From Roseobacter sp. GAI101 (GTDB lineage: Bacteria > Pseudomonadota > Alphaproteobacteria > Rhodobacterales > Rhodobacteraceae): DNA of 64,000 nucleotides. The DNA lies in the NCBI RefSeq assembly GCF_000156335.1, contig NZ_DS999213.1, positions 1,227,194 through 1,291,193 on the forward strand, given 5' to 3'. The notes beneath the pieces are model-generated. The model made no database searches. It was given only the letters and a program-made list of their open reading frames with translations, and was not told where the DNA came from. The translations under genes and the position numbers were made by a program. Below, one piece after another: positions 18,349 to 27,303 of the stretch. Within the stretch, counting starts at the first letter, position 1; each line of letters begins with the position of its first letter.

Positions 18349-18531
18349 CTACTCCACCCACTCCCCGATCTCGTATCCTTTATCCTTGAGAACGGCTTTT
18401 AGCAGCCTCCGTATCATCTCGGGCCTGCTTGGATCATCTGCTTCCTTTGAGATCAGATCATCGACAGCTTCGAGCGTTTTCGCATGAAGACGCACGAGCA
18501 CGCCTGTCGTATCTCTTTTTGGTGGTGCCAT
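18349..18531 (-). CDS. Ribbon-helix-helix-type small regulator
   Basis: 60 residues. The segment TGVLVRLHAKTLEAVDDLI followed by RPEMIRRLLKAVLKDKG has the beta-strand/helix/helix layout of CopG/Arc-like DNA-binding proteins and antitoxins. Its start lies 17 bp from a perfect 28-bp palindrome (18548-18575), a typical autoregulatory operator. No toxin-like gene is on its own strand. It is divergent from the three-gene cassette that follows and may control it. Confidence 0.7.
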   Translation of the reverse strand: MAPPKRDTTGVLVRLHAKTLEAVDDLISKEADDPSRPEMIRRLLKAVLKDKGYEIGEWVE

Positions 18532-18547
18532 TTATCTCTACCTTAGC

Positions 18548-18575
18548 CCGTTCGTGATATTAATATCACGAACGG
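18548..18575. promoter_or_regulatory. 28-bp perfect palindrome, probable operator
   Basis: CCGTTCGTGATATT and its exact reverse complement, with no central spacer. It sits just upstream of the RHH gene and within the divergent intergenic region, where a tetrameric RHH repressor would bind. Confidence 0.65.
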
Positions 18576-18628
18576 CTACCGCGACAAGGTGAATCATGCC
18601 TTTAGAGGTTTTTTCTTCAGAATATTAT

Positions 18629-18652
18629 TGCAATATTGATATCAGTATTGCA
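18629..18652. promoter_or_regulatory. 24-bp imperfect palindrome, possible second operator
   Basis: TGCAATATTGAT followed by ATCAGTATTGCA: one mismatch per arm around a central GATATC. It shares a GATAT core with the 28-bp palindrome and lies about 70 bp before the start of the rightward cassette, so it may overlap its promoter. Confidence 0.45.
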
Positions 18653-18722
18653 TACAGTAAGCAGATGACGGGCAGCTGTAACTGCGCGCCATCCTAATCA
18701 CAACGATCCTTAGGAGATCCTC

Positions 18723-19199
18723 ATGACTTCCCTCACAATTACCACGCGCGCAGCGCGTTCCGCCACCCCTTCGCTGTTTTCTCTCAAAGCATTTGAAGCG
18801 GTACTGCTTCATATGGAGCGCACCATCGAGCTGGACCGGGACGTGCAGCACATGCCGCATCATGATTACTCCGCCGTCGAGAGTGCGGGTGAAGCGACGG
18901 CCGATGCCTGGGTCGCGACCGAAGCATCCGCTTTTGCATTTCTGCGCGCGCATGCAGGTGCCACTGCTGTTCCTTTGCTTGTCGAGACGGTGAAGAATCT
19001 GGTCTCACTGCTCGATATCGAGACGGGCGATCACCCCACACTGAGTGAGACAATGGAAGCGGCAATTGCCCGTCGCGCATCTGCAACGCGCGGCACGGAT
19101 CTGCGCAACATGTTGAACCGGGCGCTGCCTTTGTTGTTCGGCATCGCGTCTATGCAGGCCGCGTTTTTCGAGCGGGATCACGCCCAGCACGCCGCCTGA
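18723..19199 (+). CDS. Hypothetical protein, first gene of the zinc-ribbon/protease cassette
   Basis: 158 residues, no family recognised. Mostly helical composition with MTSLTITTRAARSATPSLF at the N-terminus, a His-containing stretch VQHMPHHDYSAVESAGEA and a hydrophobic C-terminal helix LPLLFGIASMQAAFF. No signal peptide. The ATG at 18723 has TAGGAG ten bases upstream. It is followed by a GC-rich hairpin (GGGCCGCG/CGCGGTCC near 19211-19231) that may tune expression of the next genes. Confidence 0.65.
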   Translation: MTSLTITTRAARSATPSLFSLKAFEAVLLHMERTIELDRDVQHMPHHDYSAVESAGEATADAWVATEASAFAFLRAHAGATAVPLLVETVKNLVSLLDIETGDHPTLSETMEAAIARRASATRGTDLRNMLNRALPLLFGIASMQAAFFERDHAQHAA

Positions 19200-19273
19200 T
19201 CTCAAGCGCACGGGCCGCGTCTTGCGCGGTCCCTACCCTCCCTCTTTCACATCAAATATAGGAGCGCTTCATC

Positions 19274-20290
19274 ATGATGCTGCCCACCGTCTCCCCTATG
19301 CCTGCCGAGCACCCATCCACACCTGCCGCACTGTTTCCCGACTATGTCCGGCTTTCACGCTCCGCGAGCCCGACTTACGCCCCTTTTGACGGAAAGGTCC
19401 CTGCAAAATGGCGGAAGGCCGCGCGCAAAAAGGGCTTCACCATCGTTGATCGCGTCAAAGACCGACTGCATGTTGCTCTGCTCTGTCATGACTGCGGTTG
19501 CACACATGCAAAACGGGTGAGTGTCGTTCTCGGGCATAGCCCCGAATGCCCCCATTGCATCAAACACCAGCGCATCGAGCATGCACGGACAGTAGGTGCA
19601 GTGCTCTTGGGGCGTGACCCCAAAAACCGCCACTATGGGTTTTACCAGCTCTCGTGTGGACATCGGGTGCGGCGCCAGTACCACCGGGTAGCACGCGCTG
19701 CTGACGGTGGGCACAGTCTCGGCTGCGAGACATGTCGCGAAGAGCGTTATCGCGCGCAAGCAAACAAATTTGGGTGGGACCTCCTGGGTCCCGCCTCACG
19801 CGGCAAACCGGGCTACCGCAGCTATCGCCACACCTGCGGTCAGACGCAGGATATCATGGTCGGCAACATGGTCTGGGGCGATTGCGCCTGTTCGGGCTGT
19901 AGTCTTGGCAGAACGGCGCGGCCTTCCCACATCTACATTTTTCGGATTGACCTTCCTGGACGACCCGTTCTCAAGCTCGGCTACAGCGCACGTCCGGCAA
20001 AGCGCCTCCGGCACCAGTTGGGCATCGACAAAGGCATCACCACGGAGGTGCTGCGTGTCGTGAACCTGCCGACCGGACACGACGCCCGGGCAGAGGAGGA
20101 ACGCGCGCACAGGACGCTCACCGCGCAGTTTCCGGACATGGTTGTGGCCAAGGCCGAGTATGGCGACGCCATCAACGTCACACGCGAGATCTATCGCCCC
20201 AAGGCTGCACCACTCATCCGCCGCCTCCTCGACGAGATCGAAACGCGCTTTCCCGATACCGGCGAACGGTTTCCGGACATCGCTGCCTGA
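19274..20290 (+). CDS. Zinc-ribbon repeat protein with C-terminal GIY-YIG-like nuclease domain
   Basis: 338 residues. Three successive Cys-rich units are visible: CHDCGC...CPHC, CGH...CETC and CGQ...CACSGC, each with two Cys pairs 20-25 residues apart as in zinc ribbons. After residue about 215 comes a GIY-YIG/T5orf172-type segment: HIYIFRID, then VLKLGYSARPAKRLRHQLG (the Lys-Leu-Gly and Arg-Leu positions of that fold), and later EEERAHRTL carrying the usual downstream Glu. Probably a DNA-binding nuclease, chromosome or phage directed; the target is unknown. The ATG at 19274 follows GGAG by nine bases. Confidence 0.7.
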   Translation: MMLPTVSPMPAEHPSTPAALFPDYVRLSRSASPTYAPFDGKVPAKWRKAARKKGFTIVDRVKDRLHVALLCHDCGCTHAKRVSVVLGHSPECPHCIKHQRIEHARTVGAVLLGRDPKNRHYGFYQLSCGHRVRRQYHRVARAADGGHSLGCETCREERYRAQANKFGWDLLGPASRGKPGYRSYRHTCGQTQDIMVGNMVWGDCACSGCSLGRTARPSHIYIFRIDLPGRPVLKLGYSARPAKRLRHQLGIDKGITTEVLRVVNLPTGHDARAEEERAHRTLTAQFPDMVVAKAEYGDAINVTREIYRPKAAPLIRRLLDEIETRFPDTGERFPDIAA

Positions 20291-20334
20291 TCCCTCTCCT
20301 TCCCGTTATTCATTGAACAAAAGGAGGCATGCCA

Positions 20335-22563
20335 ATGCCCCATCCTTCCATCGCGCGCGACAGCGCAACTCCCGCCTTCACTCTCGACCTGATGCAGAAT
20401 CTCCTCCGGCACGTCTATGTCGAGAACCACCGGCGGACCAATACCCCTGCCCGGTTCGCATCTTCAAAGCCCCCCTTCGATGATGACACTGACGACGACT
20501 TAATGGACTTTCCGGACACGCCCGAGGACGTCCCCACCCTGCCCTCGTACAAAACTACAGCCGCTGACAATCTCGGATCTGAAGAAATTGCTGAGTTGCA
20601 GGCGCGCGGCATCGACCCCTATGCCACTGCAGCCGATGGCACCGCCTGCCTCCAGCAGGCAAAACTGCCGCTGGCCCGACTGATTTTTGCCGCACGCTTT
20701 GCGGCCATCTTCAAAACGCCGGACATGGCGCGGTCTCTTGTGTCACCGCAAGCTGTTACGCTGCTGTCGATTCCCGACGATGAAGAGCGTCAAGTCTTCT
20801 TCGACATGTTCCCGGACATTCTGGAACAGACCGCAAAGGCACTTGATGACTTTGGCATCAACGTGCATGGGATCGCTGTTGCGGAGCTTCCGAATGTTCA
20901 GGCCGCATCAAGCAATCGTGGCCGCAAAGACTTCAACGACAAGGTTGACCGGCTGATCGCCGAAGGCAACAACGTGATCGTTTGCGCCAGAACCCGCGAT
21001 GATCTGCCGCCCAGCGGAAAGCTGCTTTGGATGCGGACCGCTACATTGCCCCCAATGACGGGCGATATGGTCATCGAGATCTTACGGCAGACCCATTCCA
21101 TCACGGGACAAGTCTCCGAGGCCGCCATCCGCGACCGCCTCCCCGATGACCTGGCTCTTCAAGCCCTGCACATGCCGCTGCTCAAAAGTGCGTTTACAGA
21201 GCAGACCACCCTTATGGTTGCAGCGCGCCTCTACGCTCTGACCCGCCGCCTTGACACAGGCAAAGTGGCGCGTGGCCCAACCCTTGATGCCATCTATCTC
21301 CCGCCCCAAGCGCAACAGGAAATGCAGCATCTCCTCGGCGACCTTGCACAGTGGCGGACCGGCCATCTGCCGTGGTCCGAAGTCACTTCATCAGTGCTTC
21401 TCTACGGACCTCCCGGAACAGGCAAAACGCTGCTCGCTCAAGCTCTTGCTGGCTCTGCGGGCATCCCGCTCATCGCAACCAGCTACGGCATTTGTCAAAA
21501 AGCGGGCCATCAGGGTGATTTTCTCAGGACATTGTCCGAGAGCGTGGAAAAAACAATCGCTTCTGCCCCCTGCGTTTTCTTCGTTGATGAACTGGATAGT
21601 TTTTCCAAACGATCTGTCTCTCACCGCAACTCGGGCTATGTCGCCGCCATCGTCAACGCACTGCTCGAGCACATCACAACGCTCAATAACACTGCGGGTG
21701 TCATCGTTCTGGGTGCAACAAATCTGCCAGAGAACGTGGATCCTGCAATTATTCGCCCCGGCCGTTTTGATCGGCATACGGCGCTTGAGAACCCCGACCG
21801 CGCAGGGATCAAACGGATCTTCGAGATTGAGTTGGGCGCAAGCGCTCAGGATCTCGATCTTGCGCCTGCCGCCGACCGCCTGCTTGGTATGTCAGGCGCG
21901 CAAGTTGCAGCCGTCGTCCGCGACGCCCGCGGACAGGCGCGTCATAGCAACACGACGCTCGGCAACCATCACCTCAAGGCAGCTGTCGACCATGTTGCCC
22001 CCGAAGGACGCCAGGAGGATCTGCACCGCATCGCCATCCACGAGGCAGGCCATGCCGTCGTCGCACATAGTCTTGACCTCCCCCTGCCCGACATGGTGCG
22101 CATCACGGCCCGCGGCGGGGCCTATCATGGAAAGATGCCCTTTGCCGCAACAAAGAAAACCGTCTGTGATCAGATCGCCGTTACCCTGGGGGGCCGTGCC
22201 GCAGAAGCGGTCCTTCTCGGATCAGTCTCAAACGGCGCAGAAGCCGATCTGGAACAGGCGACCGAGCTTGCTTTCAAAGCGAGATATTCATGGGGCCTCT
22301 ATGCAAACAACCTGCTTTCCGTCGGTTCCGTGAAGTTGGCGCAGCTCGATCCCCTCGACCCCCTCGGATCAGTTGTGAACTCGGATATCAAAGGCCACTA
22401 TCTGCGTGCGAAAGAGATCGTTGAGGGCAACGCAAAACTGGTGGAGCGGGTGGCAGAAGCCCTCTTGGAGCAGCGGGAGATCGACGGGGACGCGTTGGCC
22501 GAGGTACTGGCCGCGCACGACATCACGAACTCTGATCGACCAACGGAGGCGTTGGTTGGCTAA
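20335..22563 (+). CDS. Soluble FtsH-like AAA+ ATPase with M41 zinc protease domain
   Basis: 742 residues. Residues 1-330 are a variable, non-membrane region in place of the FtsH membrane anchor. The AAA domain follows: Walker A GPPGTGKT (358-365), Walker B CVFFVDELDS, second region of homology NVDPAIIRPGRFDRH. The protease domain has HEAGH (569-573) and a likely third metal ligand in GAEADLEQATELA. FtsH normally has two N-terminal helices; none is visible, so this enzyme is probably cytosolic. The ATG at 20335 is chosen because AAGGAGG is seven bases upstream, while the ATG at 20329 is one base from it. It follows the GIY-YIG gene by 44 bp. Confidence 0.88.
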   Translation: MPHPSIARDSATPAFTLDLMQNLLRHVYVENHRRTNTPARFASSKPPFDDDTDDDLMDFPDTPEDVPTLPSYKTTAADNLGSEEIAELQARGIDPYATAADGTACLQQAKLPLARLIFAARFAAIFKTPDMARSLVSPQAVTLLSIPDDEERQVFFDMFPDILEQTAKALDDFGINVHGIAVAELPNVQAASSNRGRKDFNDKVDRLIAEGNNVIVCARTRDDLPPSGKLLWMRTATLPPMTGDMVIEILRQTHSITGQVSEAAIRDRLPDDLALQALHMPLLKSAFTEQTTLMVAARLYALTRRLDTGKVARGPTLDAIYLPPQAQQEMQHLLGDLAQWRTGHLPWSEVTSSVLLYGPPGTGKTLLAQALAGSAGIPLIATSYGICQKAGHQGDFLRTLSESVEKTIASAPCVFFVDELDSFSKRSVSHRNSGYVAAIVNALLEHITTLNNTAGVIVLGATNLPENVDPAIIRPGRFDRHTALENPDRAGIKRIFEIELGASAQDLDLAPAADRLLGMSGAQVAAVVRDARGQARHSNTTLGNHHLKAAVDHVAPEGRQEDLHRIAIHEAGHAVVAHSLDLPLPDMVRITARGGAYHGKMPFAATKKTVCDQIAVTLGGRAAEAVLLGSVSNGAEADLEQATELAFKARYSWGLYANNLLSVGSVKLAQLDPLDPLGSVVNSDIKGHYLRAKEIVEGNAKLVERVAEALLEQREIDGDALAEVLAAHDITNSDRPTEALVG

Positions 22564-22738
22564 CCTTCAGGGCCGTCTTTACCAGTGCGGCGAGCAAACA
22601 CGGACAAGGACCTTGTCGGCCACCACCATGGTGATGAAACAGATGGCCGATATCGTGATCCAACACCGCTTGAATTGCTTCAGGAGGTCGTTGAAGCAAT
22701 TCGTGTAGTTTTTTGAAGGTTCTCAGGGATAGAACCGC

Positions 22739-24112
22739 TTAGAATGGATCGAAGGTAGGTCCTTCGTCCCTCATACTCCGTAATGGCACTTGCCAGTCAA
22801 AAAGCGTCTGAAAGCGGCCTGCTAGGGCATACCAACGCTCATCCCATTCCTGCCCGCCAGGCTCAATAGCAAGCTGAACGAGGTCAAAACAGCCCTGTCG
22901 ACCTGTGTCATCCTTTAACAGGATAGAGGAATAGTCCGGACTGAATTTCTGTGTGGCTTTCAGCCCCGCATCCTTGGCCAACCGTTTCAATCGGAAAAAC
23001 CAGATTCCTCGTCCTGCGTCGCCACGTCTGTAAGAATTTTCAGGTAGGCCATCATCTCGGTCAGCTGCCTGTTGAGCTGTGCCAGCAGACGTTCCTGCCG
23101 GTCGCCCTTCTCGATGAGGCTCTGGAGGAGATTGAACAGGCGGTCCGCGAAATCGAGGTCCTTCTCCTGTTCCTCTGTGTCGAGGAGCGTCAGGATTGGC
23201 ATCAATTTCCGAATGTCTTCCCGTGTCAAATCCAGTTTCTCGTGAGTGATCTTGTGGTTCGGGTTGAGATCGGTCATCGTTATATCCTTCAATAGATGAA
23301 ATTTCTGGGAGCGCTTTGTTCCCAATGTGCTGTCTTATGCGTCGTAGAAAGAGGGCTGTTCTTGCGAGGCGGAGCCGAGTTGCGAACGCCAGTCTGCGCA
23401 GGATGTTCTTTGAGGAGAACGCGGAGCCCGCGTCCCTTGGGTTGATCCGGCGTCCGGTCTCTGCATGCTCGGGGATCAGATAGCCGGCATTTTGCGCGCA
23501 GATATCAATCTGCCATGGCGACTTAATCCGGCGCAGTCCCCGGTTCAGCATATCGAGAGTTTCTGGCCGGAACCGGCCCATCACCGCATTCACGTCTGTG
23601 GCGAACTGGAAAGCAGCGGCGTTTTTGCGCTGCCTTCGCTTTGGTATCGGCATCACCAGGCACATTTCCGGATCAGGCATCCAGTCTGGTTCAGGTAGGC
23701 TAAGCCGATGACACAGGTCACGCGCCAGCTTTTGTGTGAAGGCGACGGATGTAGCAACCTCAAGAGAGCGGCCCGTAAAGGTCTGCCGTGCCGCAATGAT
23801 GTGTACATGGTCGCAGTTTGTCTGCTCGCCGCCCCAAACGACCCATGGCACAATGTCTGGCGGTAGGCCACTTTCTCTCAAGACATGCCGCGCGACCTCG
23901 TGCCACTGCTCCTCATTCAGCTGAATTCCAGCCGGCAGCGACAGCGTAAAATGGACAAGGCCATCCCCTTTTGGTTCTTCGAAACGAGCGAAAAACTTGA
24001 TCAAGGCTTTCGTATTCTTTTCTGGAACACTGCCGCTGAGCACATGACCGTCCTTGGATGGATAGTACATCAGAGGATCGGCCTTTGAGGGAAATGTTGC
24101 GTGCCTCCACAT
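22739..24112 (-). CDS. MobA/VirD2-like relaxase
   Basis: 457-residue DNA-nicking relaxase for conjugative mobilization. It contains GDGLVHFTLSLPAG and the histidine triad segment NCDHVHIIAARQTF. Tyr residues near the N-terminus (MYYPSKDG) may supply the nucleophile. Residues about 279-376 are Arg/Pro/Gly/Asp-rich and look unstructured; in another frame this stretch encodes a second protein. The C-terminus (IWFFRLKRLAKDAGL onward) is ordered again. The ATG start overlaps the mobC stop (TGATG). No type IV secretion genes are present, so the island would need a helper. Confidence 0.82.
   Translation of the reverse strand: MWRHATFPSKADPLMYYPSKDGHVLSGSVPEKNTKALIKFFARFEEPKGDGLVHFTLSLPAGIQLNEEQWHEVARHVLRESGLPPDIVPWVVWGGEQTNCDHVHIIAARQTFTGRSLEVATSVAFTQKLARDLCHRLSLPEPDWMPDPEMCLVMPIPKRRQRKNAAAFQFATDVNAVMGRFRPETLDMLNRGLRRIKSPWQIDICAQNAGYLIPEHAETGRRINPRDAGSAFSSKNILRRLAFATRLRLARTALFLRRIRQHIGNKALPEISSIEGYNDDRSQPEPQDHSRETGFDTGRHSEIDANPDAPRHRGTGEGPRFRGPPVQSPPEPHREGRPAGTSAGTAQQAADRDDGLPENSYRRGDAGRGIWFFRLKRLAKDAGLKATQKFSPDYSSILLKDDTGRQGCFDLVQLAIEPGGQEWDERWYALAGRFQTLFDWQVPLRSMRDEGPTFDPF
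22987..23277 (-). CDS. Gene nested in the relaxase gene, probable mobilization accessory protein
   Basis: 96 residues entirely inside the relaxase gene on the same strand in another frame. The sequence is ordinary, charged and helical: MTDLNPNHKITHEKLDLTRE, then RKLMPILTLLDTEEQEKDLD and LAQLNRQLTEMMAYLKILTD. AAGGA lies eight bases before its ATG. The relaxase frame over the same DNA is low-complexity, as expected if this inner frame is the constrained one. IncQ plasmids (RSF1010) also nest mobB within mobA; a similar accessory role is inferred from that analogy, not from sequence similarity. Confidence 0.65.
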   Translation of the reverse strand: MTDLNPNHKITHEKLDLTREDIRKLMPILTLLDTEEQEKDLDFADRLFNLLQSLIEKGDRQERLLAQLNRQLTEMMAYLKILTDVATQDEESGFSD

Positions 24113-24414
24113 CAATCAGACCCTTGGATCAGGGCAGTCATCGCTTCCCGGACATGGCGAGAAATCGTCTTAATCTGACGTGGTTTCAACAGGTGGAGGC
24201 GCCCACTGTCCGCCCGTACCAACTGATGGAGCGAATAGGAAATATGTGACAACTGCATGAAGACATCATCGGGTGTGTGCTGTCCGTATTCCGCGGCAGC
24301 ATGACTGAGGAATTTTGCCCGCGTCGCAAAGCCATAACGTTTCGCTTTGGCATCGATCGATGCGAACTCTTCGGGGCTAGCGCGGTATGTGTAGTTTGTC
24401 TTGTTATTGCTCAT
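24112..24414 (-). CDS. MobC-like relaxosome accessory protein
   Basis: 100 residues starting MSNNKTNYTYRASPEEFASI. The N-terminal RASPEEFASIDAKAKRYGF followed by helical LSHISYSLHQLVRADSG fits small MobC-type proteins that bind oriT and help the relaxase. It is translationally coupled to the relaxase by a TGATG overlap. Family call is by layout and position. Confidence 0.65.
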   Translation of the reverse strand: MSNNKTNYTYRASPEEFASIDAKAKRYGFATRAKFLSHAAAEYGQHTPDDVFMQLSHISYSLHQLVRADSGRLHLLKPRQIKTISRHVREAMTALIQGSD

Positions 24415-24874
24415 GATCTCACCTGAATTTGTGAAATCAGAATACAGGGCATGAACCTGAAAAGCTGCTTTTCTCCTTTATTGCGAAGGCGGAGATACCT
24501 CTGAAAACCCCAATAATCGTATGAAATAAAGGGGATTCAATCCGTAGATGAGGAATAAATAAAAATGACGCCAGCAAGAGGTTTTCGCCTGCGACCGATC
24601 CATCCCATAATTTATTTGGCGGATACAAAATGACGTCACACTTTAGGTTCCCAAGATCAGGAAAACCCAAAATGACCCGAATTACACACCTTTGACGGGC
24701 TGAACTTGCTCAAACATGACTCAGAAAATTGATCGGTTAATAATCAACTTCAAGCGGGCTATGATGAACCTGCACTGTCTTGAGCAATCCGAGAACCCCC
24801 TCTAAGGTTGTACGAAACAAAATATAGCTTTCATAATAAGCGCATAGCCCTGAGGAATATCCGAGCCGTAAACC
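24415..24874. other. Gene-free AT-rich stretch, candidate oriT region
   Basis: Lies directly upstream of mobC-relaxase, where oriT is commonly found. It holds an inverted repeat CCTTTATT...AATAAAGG around 24476-24530 and three short direct repeats AAAATGAC near 24563, 24628 and 24670. No recognisable nick consensus was found. The right edge is cut by the IS21-family element, so part of the original sequence may be missing. Confidence 0.35.
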
Positions 24875-25011
24875 TGTCAACGGCGGCGTAACAACCTGCC
24901 ATTGGGGCGGAGCAAAAGTCGGCCACTTGGTTACGCGCCTTGGGGCGTGATGCCATTAAGTAGCAAGCACGTTCCATGGCGCGTTGGCCGTCAGGCCAAC
25001 CTGATGATGTG

Positions 25012-25770
25012 TTAAGTTTTGGTACGCTTTGATTTGCTCTGATTGAGCCTGTAGCTTTCACCATTCATTTCCAGAATGTTCACGTGGTGTGTCAGCCGAT
25101 CCAGTAATGCGCCGGTCAGTCGTTCTGTGCCGAAGGTTTCTGTCCACTCTTCGAACGGCAGGTTGCTGGTGATGAGTGTTGATCCACGCTCGTAGCGTTG
25201 CGAGATCAGTTCGAACAGCAGTTCAGCGCCTGTTTTACTGAGCGGCACAAAACCCAGTTCATCGATGATCAACAGGCTGACCTTAGCGAGCTGGCGTTGC
25301 AATCGCAGCAGCCGTTTCTCGTCTCGCGCTTCCATCAACTCGTTCACCAGTGAGGCCGCCGTGACAAAAGCGACAGGCATGCCCTTTTGGCAGGCGGCCA
25401 GGCCCAACCCGAGGGCGATGTGGGTCTTTCCAGTGCCAGATGGGCCAAGTGCGATGACATTCTCCCGCCGTTCGACCCAATCACACCGCGCCAGATCCAA
25501 GACCATCATCTTGTTCAACGACGGGATTGCCTTGAAGTCGAAACTGTCCAGGCTTTTGACGGCTGGGAACTTGGCCGATTTGATCCTGCGCTCGACCATG
25601 CGGCGTTCGCGGTCGATCAGTTCAAGCTCGGTCAGCCGGGCCAAATAACGGACATGATCCACGCCCTGCGCGGCACAGATGCGCGCGAGCTTGTCGTGTT
25701 CACGCTGGAAGGTCGGTAAGCGCAGGGTTTTGAGATGGTTGGCCAAGAGCAGTTCTGGTGCATCGGTCAT
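25012..25770 (-). CDS. istB: IstB-like ATP-binding transposition protein, IS21 copy 1
   Basis: 252-residue AAA+ helper of IS21 transposition with Walker A ALGPSGTGKTHIALGLG and Walker B LLIIDELGFVPLS. Identical in predicted sequence to the second copy in this window. Its start overlaps the end of istA (ATGA), as usual. It is intact, although its partner istA here is broken. Confidence 0.95.
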   Translation of the reverse strand: MTDAPELLLANHLKTLRLPTFQREHDKLARICAAQGVDHVRYLARLTELELIDRERRMVERRIKSAKFPAVKSLDSFDFKAIPSLNKMMVLDLARCDWVERRENVIALGPSGTGKTHIALGLGLAACQKGMPVAFVTAASLVNELMEARDEKRLLRLQRQLAKVSLLIIDELGFVPLSKTGAELLFELISQRYERGSTLITSNLPFEEWTETFGTERLTGALLDRLTHHVNILEMNGESYRLNQSKSKRTKT

Positions 25771-26077
25771 GCGCCACCTCCATCCAGCAGGCTCATGTAG
25801 GATGCGGCTGATGTCGTCGCGACATGCGTTCTGGGCAGAAACGGATAGAGATCCAAATCCAACCGAGGCTGCCTGCGTTCAACGCGGCATAGCACAAGGT
25901 GTTTGATGGCATCAAAGCTGATGGCTCCCATTTGAAGCGCATCTTTGACTGCATTGTGCAGCACCTCCATCTCAAAGCGTTCCAGCAGACGGAGGACCTG
26001 CACGTACTCGCGCTTCCCAGCCTTGCCCTGCCGCGCTTTGAACCGCGCCGGGTTTGCCGGAGGCTAATTTGTCTTAG

Positions 26078-26980
26078 TTACGCGGCCATGTCTGATCTTT
26101 CCATAGCGGCATAGAAGTTTGCCTCTGCTTCGGCTGGCGGGATGTTCCCGATTGGCTCCAGCAGGCGGCGATTGTTGAACCAGTCGACCCATTCGAGGGT
26201 GGCATATTCGACGGCTTCAAAGCTGCGCCATGGCCCGCGTCTGTGAATGACTTCTGCTTTGAACAGGCCGTTGATCGTCTCGGCCAAGGCATTGTCATAC
26301 GAGTCGCCGACGCTGCCGACCGATGGGGCAATTTTGGCTTCAGCCAGCCGTTCGGTGTACTTGATTGATAGGTATTGGGAACCGCGATCCGAGTGATGCA
26401 CCAGTTGATCTTGTGCTGGCCTGCGTTGATGAATGGCCTGTTCAAGTGCGTCGAGAACAAAGCCAGCGTTTGCTGTACGGCTGGCACGCCAACCGACGAT
26501 GCGCCGCGCAAAGACATCGATGACGAAGGCCACATATACGAACCCTTGCCAGGTTGCGACGTAGGTGAAGTCACTCACCCAGAGTCCGTTTGGCGCAGGC
26601 GCATAGAACTGGCGGTTCACCCGATCTAATGGGCACGGCAGCGCCTTGTCAGGCATGGTTGTTCGTGGCTTCTTGCCACGAATGACGCCTTCGATGCCAA
26701 TGTCCTTCATCAGTCTGGCAACAGTGCAGCGTGCAATGTCAAAGCCTTCCCTGCGCATCTGGTGCCAAATTTTACGAACGCCATAGACCTTCAGATTCTC
26801 CTCAAAGACACGTTCGATCTCAGGCGTCAGTTCTTCGTCACGTTTGGCGCGATCCGACAGACGCGAAGGATCAGCCTGCTTGGCCAAATGATCATAGAAA
26901 GTGGCTGGGGCAATCGGCAGAACCCTGCAAATCGGCTCGACCCCATGATCTGCGCGGTGATCGTTGATGAAGCGGATCAT
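26078..26980 (-). CDS. IS3-family transposase OrfB (DDE integrase domain)
   Basis: 300 residues. An N-terminal helical HTH_21-like region precedes the rve/DDE domain: first Asp in [11 protein letters not shown], second Asp in [11 protein letters not shown], Glu in [14 protein letters not shown]. Its start overlaps the orfA stop (ATGA). Family members usually make an OrfAB fusion by -1 frameshifting; no strong poly-A slip site was seen at the junction. Confidence 0.94.
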   Translation of the reverse strand: MIRFINDHRADHGVEPICRVLPIAPATFYDHLAKQADPSRLSDRAKRDEELTPEIERVFEENLKVYGVRKIWHQMRREGFDIARCTVARLMKDIGIEGVIRGKKPRTTMPDKALPCPLDRVNRQFYAPAPNGLWVSDFTYVATWQGFVYVAFVIDVFARRIVGWRASRTANAGFVLDALEQAIHQRRPAQDQLVHHSDRGSQYLSIKYTERLAEAKIAPSVGSVGDSYDNALAETINGLFKAEVIHRRGPWRSFEAVEYATLEWVDWFNNRRLLEPIGNIPPAEAEANFYAAMERSDMAA

Positions 26981-27303
26981 TTCTTGAACGGGCGGTCGAG
27001 CTCCGCCTGTGCAAAATACGCAGAGGCCTTGCGAAGGATCTCGTTGGCTTGCTTCAACTCGCGGTTCTCACGTTCAAGCGCCTTCATCTTCTCGACCATC
27101 TCGGTCGTCACGCCACCACGCTGACCGGTGTCGACCTCGACCTTCTTCACCCATTCGTTCAGCGTTTGCGGCGCACAGCCGATCTTCGCAGAAATTGACA
27201 GGATCGCAGACCAGCGGCTGTCATGCTGCCCTTGATTGTCCAAAACCATCCGTACGGCACGTTCGCGCACTTCTGGAGTATATTTGTTCGTTGTTTTGTT
27301 CAT
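26977..27303 (-). CDS. IS3-family transposase OrfA (helix-turn-helix, leucine zipper)
   Basis: 108 residues. The N-terminal HTH contains [18 protein letters not shown] and [14 protein letters not shown]; a leucine-zipper segment [20 protein letters not shown] follows. It supplies DNA recognition for the element. Confidence 0.93.
   Translation of the reverse strand: MNKTTNKYTPEVRERAVRMVLDNQGQHDSRWSAILSISAKIGCAPQTLNEWVKKVEVDTGQRGGVTTEMVEKMKALERENRELKQANEILRKASAYFAQAELDRPFKK

Noticed and set aside
18349..18531. Toxin-antitoxin pair
   Set aside because: The RHH protein looks antitoxin-like, but no small toxin-like gene lies on the same strand beside it.
24437..24670. Minus-strand frame of 77 codons upstream of mobC
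   Set aside because: No ribosome site or recognisable features; better explained as part of the oriT-like region.
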